DNA of 64,000 nt. Source: Pirellulales bacterium (GTDB taxonomy: Bacteria > Planctomycetota > Planctomycetia > Pirellulales > JAEUIK01). The translations under genes and the position numbers were made by a program. Shown here in pieces: positions 58,825 through 64,000 of the stretch (its first letter is position 1; each line of letters starts with the position of its first letter). Below the pieces are notes generated by a model. It was not told where the DNA came from, ran no database searches, and worked only from the letters and a program-made list of their open reading frames with translations. The stretch lies in contig JAIESQ010000055.1 in assembly GCA_019745975.1 (NCBI GenBank), positions 39,464 to 103,463 of the forward strand. Reading direction: 5' to 3'.

Positions 58825-59454
58825 TTAGCTGCGCGGTTGTCCACAGAGGAAAGAAATTCTCTCCATCAGGCGATTCGTCTCTTCGTTCAACGTGTGCGCA
58901 GACAGGACGGCGCCCGCCGGAAGTCGATAGTCGATCGGCTCGCCAAATACGATGGAGCACTTTGCAGGACGAGGCAGCAGCCTATGTCGCGGCCATGCGT
59001 CGTAAAAGCCACACAGGCCGACTGGGATAATCGGTCTGGCGAGCTTGACGGCCAACTTGATGGCACCCGGACGGCCTGGGCCAATTGAACCGTTGCCTGA
59101 ACGAGTCCCTTCAGGGAATACAGCGACACACTGGATCGTTCCGATGTCGCGGCGGTCAATAATCTTGGTGCCCTCGTCACTTACCATCAGACAATCGTCC
59201 TCGTTGATCACAAATCTCCATAGCGGGTGCTTGAAAAGACGCTCCTTGGTCAAGTAGACCACCTGGAGTGGGTATGCGTAATGGAAAAACCCCCCGAGAA
59301 CGAGCCAGTCGAGGTAGCTGCCGTGATTGGCGGCCAGGACGAAGCCGCGGTCGCGACACTTGTCGAGCGCGTCCGTGCCGGAAACGGTTCCCCGGCACAA
59401 ATAGCGAAAAAACCCATACGCGGAAAGGATCGCGGCATGCTTCGTCAGACGCAA
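58825..59454 (-). CDS. 1-acylglycerol-3-phosphate acyltransferase-like (PlsC)
   Basis: 209 aa from a TTG at 59454, immediately after the DUF1559 stop; an overlapping ATG start at 59514 is possible. The acyltransferase HX4D motif is ANHGSYLDWLV and the second motif is VFPEGTRSGNG. The third, LARPIIPVGLCGF, is also clear. It would acylate lysophosphatidate or a similar acceptor at the membrane. It ends the minus-strand operon that starts at 63882; a link to the other products is unclear. Confidence 0.85.
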   Translation of the reverse strand: MRLTKHAAILSAYGFFRYLCRGTVSGTDALDKCRDRGFVLAANHGSYLDWLVLGGFFHYAYPLQVVYLTKERLFKHPLWRFVINEDDCLMVSDEGTKIIDRRDIGTIQCVAVFPEGTRSGNGSIGPGRPGAIKLAVKLARPIIPVGLCGFYDAWPRHRLLPRPAKCSIVFGEPIDYRLPAGAVLSAHTLNEETNRLMERISFLCGQPRS

Positions 59455-59455
59455 T

Positions 59456-60571
59456 CTACGGCGCCCACTCGACGACTTCCCCGCGGTCCCTGGTATGAAG
59501 CGCGTGCCAGACATCTCGACTGATTTCATTGCTGGCGAAATGGGCCGAACCATCGCACATCAAGACATTCACGCCCCCTGGGTGCAGGCTCCGGGACGCG
59601 GCTTTGAGGTTCAGCTCTTCGTCGCCGATTTCCTTCCGGCAAGGCATGCCTTGCGACTCCGGTGTATCGGGAGCGAGGTCATATTTCAGAGTCCAGCACC
59701 CAATGATGGCGTCTGCTCCGGTTGGATTCGGTCCGCCGACATCGGAGTACCTGCCGTGCCGAGCCACCAGGCTCGCGCCGATTTGGCCAAGCGCCCAGGC
59801 GCCTCTGGGATCAGCGGCGTTTAAACCCGCTCGAATCTCGTCTACTGCGACCGTCGAGGAAGCCCCATCCGGGACGTCGCGATCGGCAAGCGATACGTTC
59901 ACTCCCGCGATGCCGCTCCCCCAGAGACGGGCGTTCGTCGCCTTGAGGTCCGTGCTGTCGACCTGGAATCCGTCTGAGCAAGGATCGCCCGTCGCCGTTC
60001 GCATGCCAGCGACGCAGTTTGCGTCGGGCCCGACATTGATCGCATAGTTCCCCCTCGCGTACTCGTTGGTCGCCAGCCCAGCGTCGAGGCCCCGCAGGTA
60101 ATGGTTCCCTTCGCTAAACGAGTCGCTCGGACATTTCAACAGGGGGATCTCTGCCGTGCGCAGGAGGGCATTTGCCGGATGCGAGATCGGCATGTTGAGA
60201 TTGCCGGACCGAACGACGGCTCCTTGCTCGAGATAGGGAAGCAGACTAACAAGCCAATTGGCGTAGAGGGTGTCATGCTCGATCTCGCCGTACCGCGCTA
60301 CGCGGTCGATGACGCCGATCGGCAAGAGACCCTGCCCCAGCGGCTCGCCGCGTGGCGCCCAGATCACGGCTGGCGGGAAACAGCCGAGCGCGCTTTGGTA
60401 GTGCTGAAGCGCCGAGCCAATCTGCTTGAGGTTCGTCTGGCAGTTAAGGCGCCGGCCGGCTTCGCGTGCCAATTGCACAGCAGGTAGCAGTAACGCAACT
60501 AGCAGACCGATCATGCCGGTGACGATGAGCAGTTCGAGCAACGTAAAAGCGCGTTGTTGAGTGCGAGCCAT
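59456..60571 (-). CDS. DUF1559 pseudopilin-like protein (second copy)
   Basis: 371 aa from ATG 60571 with AGGA eight bases upstream. Prepilin-like N-terminus QQRAFTLLELLIVTGMIGLL with Ala where Gly usually precedes the Phe, then a hydrophobic helix and REAGRRLNCQTNLKQIGSAL. The DUF1559 end motif is LHPGGVNVLMCDGSAHFASN. Unlike the copy at 29767 it sits in an operon with a C39-like protein and two unknown proteins rather than with a small lipoprotein. Confidence 0.92.
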   Translation of the reverse strand: MARTQQRAFTLLELLIVTGMIGLLVALLLPAVQLAREAGRRLNCQTNLKQIGSALQHYQSALGCFPPAVIWAPRGEPLGQGLLPIGVIDRVARYGEIEHDTLYANWLVSLLPYLEQGAVVRSGNLNMPISHPANALLRTAEIPLLKCPSDSFSEGNHYLRGLDAGLATNEYARGNYAINVGPDANCVAGMRTATGDPCSDGFQVDSTDLKATNARLWGSGIAGVNVSLADRDVPDGASSTVAVDEIRAGLNAADPRGAWALGQIGASLVARHGRYSDVGGPNPTGADAIIGCWTLKYDLAPDTPESQGMPCRKEIGDEELNLKAASRSLHPGGVNVLMCDGSAHFASNEISRDVWHALHTRDRGEVVEWAP

Positions 60572-60593
60572 CGCAACGGTCCTGTGAATAACG

Positions 60594-61619
60594 TCACGCC
60601 GCTCGTTGCCGAGCCTGCCTTCGCGCCAATACGATCACGACCACGCCAAGCAGAGCGGCAACAATCGACCAATTGCGGACCGAGCGCCAGATCGCGACAC
60701 GCTGGCCGGTCAGTTCCAGCCGCGATTCAGCCAGCGCGCTGGTGAAGGGTCGATCCCCCCGCGGATTTCGGGCCATCACGTTCCGGAATTGATCGTGTAT
60801 CTCTTGAACACCATCAGGGATGACGACCACGAGAGACTCGTCGCTCACAGACCCAACTGTGATGTTCTGAATTTCGACGTGGAAGGTGTGCGTCGCTCGC
60901 CCGCTCTTCAGGTCGAAATGCTCCTGCTGTTGGGTCGCGGGGAGCCAGCCCCCTGGCACAACCTGTCGGAATTGTCGATTCGTTGTCCGTTCCCGCAGCG
61001 GCTGCCCGGCGCCAAAGGTAATTTCGCGCTTGAGAACCATATAGCCAAAACCTGGCGCGATCCACAGCGAATCGATCCCCGGGCGTTCCAGCAGTTGACA
61101 TGCCGCTCCATCAATGGCATCGGTTTGGCGGACTTCGTACGGATTCCTCTCGATGGCGGCGGGCAGCCAAACGTCGCTCTTCTCTTGAGCTCCCTCGAAA
61201 TAATATTGGTCCGCCTGCTGAAAATAACAGAGTCGAAGCGGATAGAGGTAATTGGCGGTCCAGGCGCTTCGGAACGGAGATATAACCGCCGAGCGCTTGC
61301 TGTTTAGCGCGACGCTATGCTTTTTCTCGAAGTCATAGGTCGCTTCGCGGACCGTTCGCCTGCCAGACCTGAAGGTCGTCTCAAAACGGCTATAGAGCTT
61401 CGGCCACTTGATCCGAATCGCGCCTTTCGCGTTTTGAAACGCGATGGGTCCGTTGGCAGCTTGCTCAACGCGGATGTCGTACTCAATGCCGAGTCCACCC
61501 GGTGCTTTGAGCAGTCGTGCTTGTCCCGCGGCGATTCCCTTGGCGATGTCAACTGACGACTGGGAGTTTCCGGCTGCGCCGAGCAGCGCGATCCCAAGGG
61601 CAATGGTGGCGGCGTTCAC
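60594..61619 (-). CDS. Membrane-anchored protein of the C39/pseudopilin operon, function unknown
   Basis: 341 aa from GTG 61619, with GGGAGG five bases upstream and 1 nt after the preceding stop. N-terminal signal-like segment (ATIALGIALLGAAGNSQ), beta-rich body with aromatic residues (RIKWPKLYSRFETTFRSGRR; FGYMVLKREITFGAGQPLRE), and a C-terminal membrane helix (WSIVAALLGVVVIVLARRQ). It could be a lipoprotein-sorting (LolA-like) fold, but I cannot establish that. Confidence 0.75.
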   Translation of the reverse strand: MNAATIALGIALLGAAGNSQSSVDIAKGIAAGQARLLKAPGGLGIEYDIRVEQAANGPIAFQNAKGAIRIKWPKLYSRFETTFRSGRRTVREATYDFEKKHSVALNSKRSAVISPFRSAWTANYLYPLRLCYFQQADQYYFEGAQEKSDVWLPAAIERNPYEVRQTDAIDGAACQLLERPGIDSLWIAPGFGYMVLKREITFGAGQPLRERTTNRQFRQVVPGGWLPATQQQEHFDLKSGRATHTFHVEIQNITVGSVSDESLVVVIPDGVQEIHDQFRNVMARNPRGDRPFTSALAESRLELTGQRVAIWRSVRNWSIVAALLGVVVIVLARRQARQRAA

Positions 61620-61620
61620 G

Positions 61621-62787
61621 CTAACCTCCCAGTAATGCCTCGGGGCTCGTGTTTCTCATCAGGCACAGCGCCCTGGCGGCGTGCGCGATTGGCAAGTAGT
61701 AGTCGGTTTCTTCGTGGCTGGACAAGCCGTTTGTCGATGCGACGAGAAAACAGACTGCTTTTCGGAGCGAGGCTTTTGGAGGCCGGAGGTCGTCAGAGAG
61801 CAGGGCGATCCATTCCAAATGATGGCCGGTCGCTGTTAACGCCTCCCAATCCAAACCGCTGGACGCCGCCGGGACGCGGACCGGCCAATCCTTCGTCCAC
61901 GCACCGTCCGCGCGCTGGTTTCGGGCCAAGCACCCGGCCGCATCGCGCAAGCGGACCCGAACGCGGGACCGCACTGTCGATGACAGGATCGGCGCCTTCT
62001 CGTCAATGCGCAATAGCACCGCAAACGCGTACAGCGCATGCGTGCCGAGGCAAGCGCCCGTCCCGAGCGGACGACTAAGTAGCGAACGCATGCAGAGGTC
62101 GAAATCATATGACTCGCCGAAGCGGTTCTCCCACGAACGCTGCGGCGCCAAATACCGCGCGAACGCTTCGACCGTCCACTCAAGCTCTTGCGCTGGGTCG
62201 AACGTGGCAATCGAGTCGTTTAAGAGATCAGCAATCGTTGCGGCGCCCAGCGGCGTGACAAGCGACGCGTCGGTCGCCATGCCGTGCGCCGCGCAGGCGC
62301 GCAGCAGGTCGTCGGAATGCCCCGTGGCTCCCGCAAAACTGCTGGCGGTCCCCAAGCCAATTTCGACCCGAACGCCGTAACGTGTTGGGATCAGCAGCGG
62401 GCAGTTGCTTCCGACCGCCTGTCGATATACCCGATGATCGAGTAAGACCTGTTTGACCTCCGTACCGGAGAGAAGCCGCATCCCGTGCGCGGAGACGACC
62501 GTCTCCGGGAACTTCGCGCTGGGCCCCCACAATTCAAAAGCGTGAAGCACGCGGCTCACTTTGATCGTATGCCACGCAGGAAGCGCCGCGACAAGGACGG
62601 TCCTCGCCTCTTCCGACGATACAAGGTCGCACAAATCCGCGACGGGCGGAGCGGAGACTGGGGTGCGGATCGCTGTCACGCGCGCAAAGTCGCCAGTCGA
62701 CCTAACTACCGATCTATACGCTCCTATCGTGGACAACACGATAACGCATAGCACAACCAGGCTGGCGCCAAGCCGCTTTCCGTTCAT
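61621..62787 (-). CDS. Membrane-anchored helical protein of the C39/pseudopilin operon, function unknown
   Basis: 388 aa. N-terminal anchor (LGASLVVLCVIVLSTIGAY), then a Cys-poor helical body with short repeats including QRADGAWTKDWPVRVP and PPKASLRKAVCFLVAS. The QxADGxW pattern recalls the QW motif of terpenoid-cyclase/prenyltransferase toroid folds, but only one clear copy is visible. Its ATG overlaps the C39-like gene's stop by 4 nt (ATGA), so production is coupled. Confidence 0.7.
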   Translation of the reverse strand: MNGKRLGASLVVLCVIVLSTIGAYRSVVRSTGDFARVTAIRTPVSAPPVADLCDLVSSEEARTVLVAALPAWHTIKVSRVLHAFELWGPSAKFPETVVSAHGMRLLSGTEVKQVLLDHRVYRQAVGSNCPLLIPTRYGVRVEIGLGTASSFAGATGHSDDLLRACAAHGMATDASLVTPLGAATIADLLNDSIATFDPAQELEWTVEAFARYLAPQRSWENRFGESYDFDLCMRSLLSRPLGTGACLGTHALYAFAVLLRIDEKAPILSSTVRSRVRVRLRDAAGCLARNQRADGAWTKDWPVRVPAASSGLDWEALTATGHHLEWIALLSDDLRPPKASLRKAVCFLVASTNGLSSHEETDYYLPIAHAARALCLMRNTSPEALLGG

Positions 62788-63569
62788 CGCAAAACCGCGC
62801 GCAACCCGCGGCCCCGCCCTCGGCTCGAGTTAAAAAGTTGCCCAACGAAGTACATGACGGCTACCAGTTCGGCAAAACAAACCGCGAGTAGTGCGGCTCG
62901 GGCTAACCTTGGACCGACTCGTTCGGTCGGCACCAATGCGTAGCCGGTAAAGTGTTTGTTGAACGCGAGGGCAGGAAGCATGATCCTCCGTGCCGAAGTG
63001 CCATCGACGAACGTGACTCCGCCGCCGGACCCCATGGCGAGCCCAACAACGTAATGTCCATCGTCTTGATCGCGCGACTCGGTTCCCATGCGCAAAATGA
63101 GCGGAAAATGGCAAGACATAAGCTCACGCGGAGATACCTGCCGGACCGTAGCCTGGAGCCCGCGCTTCTCCGCGCAATCCAAGAGTTGCGCCAGGCTTGC
63201 CCCTTGGCCTTCGATCGGAAGCTCCGATCGAATTTCGCTCAGCCTGGCCGGATGCCCTTCCAGGTTGAGCAGAAGATACAAGCAGTTCGCGCCGCACGCT
63301 GCGCCCTTCTCCCACTCAATCGGGATTAGGTCGGGTGGCATCGACGAGCGAGGTGCAAAGTCAATCGGCCGCGGCGGGGGATTGCTTTTGAAATGAGGAT
63401 AGTGGTCAATGTTCGCTTGATCGGCCGAGCAAGGAGCCACGAAAACCACAACGGCGGCCGACATAACGAAGGCGCGCAAGTGGCAACAGCCATTCGGACA
63501 CCGGCGCTCGGCCGCACGGCGCAATGACACAGAAACCGGCGCGCTTAACTTAACTGCATCCGCGGGCAT
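62784..63569 (-). CDS. C39-like cysteine-peptidase-fold protein, membrane-anchored
   Basis: 261 aa from ATG 63569. A signal-like segment (AFVMSAAVVVFVAPCSAD) is followed by a C39 fold: GAACGANCLYLLLNLEGHPA (Cys92), GHYVVGLAMGSGG (His172) and VTFVDGTSARRI (Asp189), the order of the C39 catalytic triad. The Gln that normally precedes Cys is not seen. A C-terminal helix (LARAALLAVCFAELVAVMYF) anchors it. It could mature a secreted peptide, perhaps the Cys-rich product of the upstream gene, whose end overlaps its start by 20 nt. Confidence 0.8.
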   Translation of the reverse strand: MPADAVKLSAPVSVSLRRAAERRCPNGCCHLRAFVMSAAVVVFVAPCSADQANIDHYPHFKSNPPPRPIDFAPRSSMPPDLIPIEWEKGAACGANCLYLLLNLEGHPARLSEIRSELPIEGQGASLAQLLDCAEKRGLQATVRQVSPRELMSCHFPLILRMGTESRDQDDGHYVVGLAMGSGGGVTFVDGTSARRIMLPALAFNKHFTGYALVPTERVGPRLARAALLAVCFAELVAVMYFVGQLFNSSRGRGRGLRAVLR

Positions 63570-63882
63570 CCGGTATTCGACACTCTTCTTTGTCGGTACA
63601 CGGTTCGGAATCGTGGTTTACGCCGCCACTCGACACCGTTTGGTACACCGACGGGTTCAAGGTGCAATCGCAGCGTTTTGGATCGTCGTCTTTAAGTGAG
63701 CAGTCTCCGCAGTAGTAAGTTACTACCCCCTGGGGAGTGGTGACCCTTGCGCAGGTCTTCTTCCCACCAAAAAGCGTGCCGGCCTCGGGTCTCCAGACGG
63801 TGCGGCCCGGCTGCGCGGCGTCGACCCAGACACAAGCGGTGATAATAGCGACAAAGGCAAACGCACTCCAGACGCGAAACAT
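63550..63882 (-). CDS. Small secreted Cys-rich protein
   Basis: 110 aa from ATG 63882 (AAAGGAG eight bases upstream). Signal peptide MFRVWSAFAFVAIITACVWV followed by DAAQ. The mature part has eight Cys (44, 58, 61, 71, 73, 95, 101, 109) in the arrangement YYCGDC, KRCDCTL, PCTDKEECR, RGCS, consistent with up to four disulphides or a metal-binding knot. It is the first gene of the operon. Unlike any family I can name; could be a bacteriocin-like or structural peptide. Confidence 0.75.
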   Translation of the reverse strand: MFRVWSAFAFVAIITACVWVDAAQPGRTVWRPEAGTLFGGKKTCARVTTPQGVVTYYCGDCSLKDDDPKRCDCTLNPSVYQTVSSGGVNHDSEPCTDKEECRIPDARGCS

Positions 63883-64000
63883 GGAAGTGTCTCCTTTGGA
63901 ATGAAGGTTGCTGCTCGGCGATCTAAGCAGGTGTCTCGACGCGAGAGAGCTGAGTTTCCACCTCGTACCCAGCCGTGTGGGGGGGGGGGCGGGCCGCCGC
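63883..64000. other. Non-coding window end with poly-G tract
   Basis: 118 bp upstream of the Cys-rich gene, presumably its promoter region. It ends in a run of eleven G at 63979-63989. Homopolymer runs of this length are prone to sequencing error and mark a possible assembly boundary. Confidence 0.5.

Overview
The window looks like a GC-rich chromosome segment of a planctomycete, most likely in or near the Pirellulales. The evidence is the protein repertoire: two DUF1559 pseudopilin-like proteins, a DUF1549/DUF1553 protein with a partner carrying pre-peptidase C-terminal (PPC)-like domains, two PEP-CTERM proteins, a Tat-exported Gfo/Idh/MocA oxidoreductase, and a heptose/lipid A gene group that implies an LPS-bearing diderm envelope. 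It is ordinary chromosome rather than a phage or plasmid. There is no rRNA, CRISPR array or intact insertion sequence. One tRNA gene (Lys, TTT anticodon) is present.

Layout. 1-2944: a minus-strand operon of PII protein, SMP-30-like lactonase and a YncE-like/phosphoesterase protein cut by the window edge. 3022-5906: small genes, a ferredoxin, PPK2 and a CsrA with a long tail. 6301-10918: error-prone DnaE2, a NUDIX hydrolase and a thioredoxin-like protein. 11282-11843: two BON-like proteins. 11906-18122: heptosyltransferase, HldE, a deoxyhypusine-synthase-like protein, LpxK and an isocitrate dehydrogenase. 18900-21403: a glycosyltransferase, tRNA-Lys, a broken copy of the glycosyltransferase 5' end, and a thioredoxin lipoprotein. 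21480-25077: two ABC ATPase/permease pairs. 25520-31660: sulfate ABC transporter (cysA, cysW, cysT, sbp), then a DUF1559/lipoprotein pair and a YezD-family protein on the same strand, with a sigma-54 activator gene divergent from them. 33770-41446: two PEP-CTERM proteins, aminotransferase, unknown protein, MGMT and an MBL-fold hydrolase. 41617-57364: AsmA-like protein, LarA-like protein, SDR, oxidoreductase, QueE, DUF2752, two zinc-ribbon/CD225-like proteins, and the DUF1549 and PPC proteins. 57804-58760: rplM-rpsI. 58825-63882: a tightly overlapping minus-strand operon encoding a Cys-rich secreted protein, a C39-like protein, two unknown membrane-anchored proteins, a DUF1559 pseudopilin and a PlsC-like acyltransferase.

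The most unusual content is partly non-coding. Two copies of a ~245-bp intergenic element built from GCGTCC units (18340-18602 and, inverted, 35690-35945) keep their inverted-repeat architecture while the bases inside the arms differ in a compensating way. A pair of palindromes lies in frame inside dnaE2, and related hairpins sit just upstream of that gene. The 59-64 kb operon is the best protein-level candidate for an undescribed system. All family assignments come from reading motifs and were not checked against a database.
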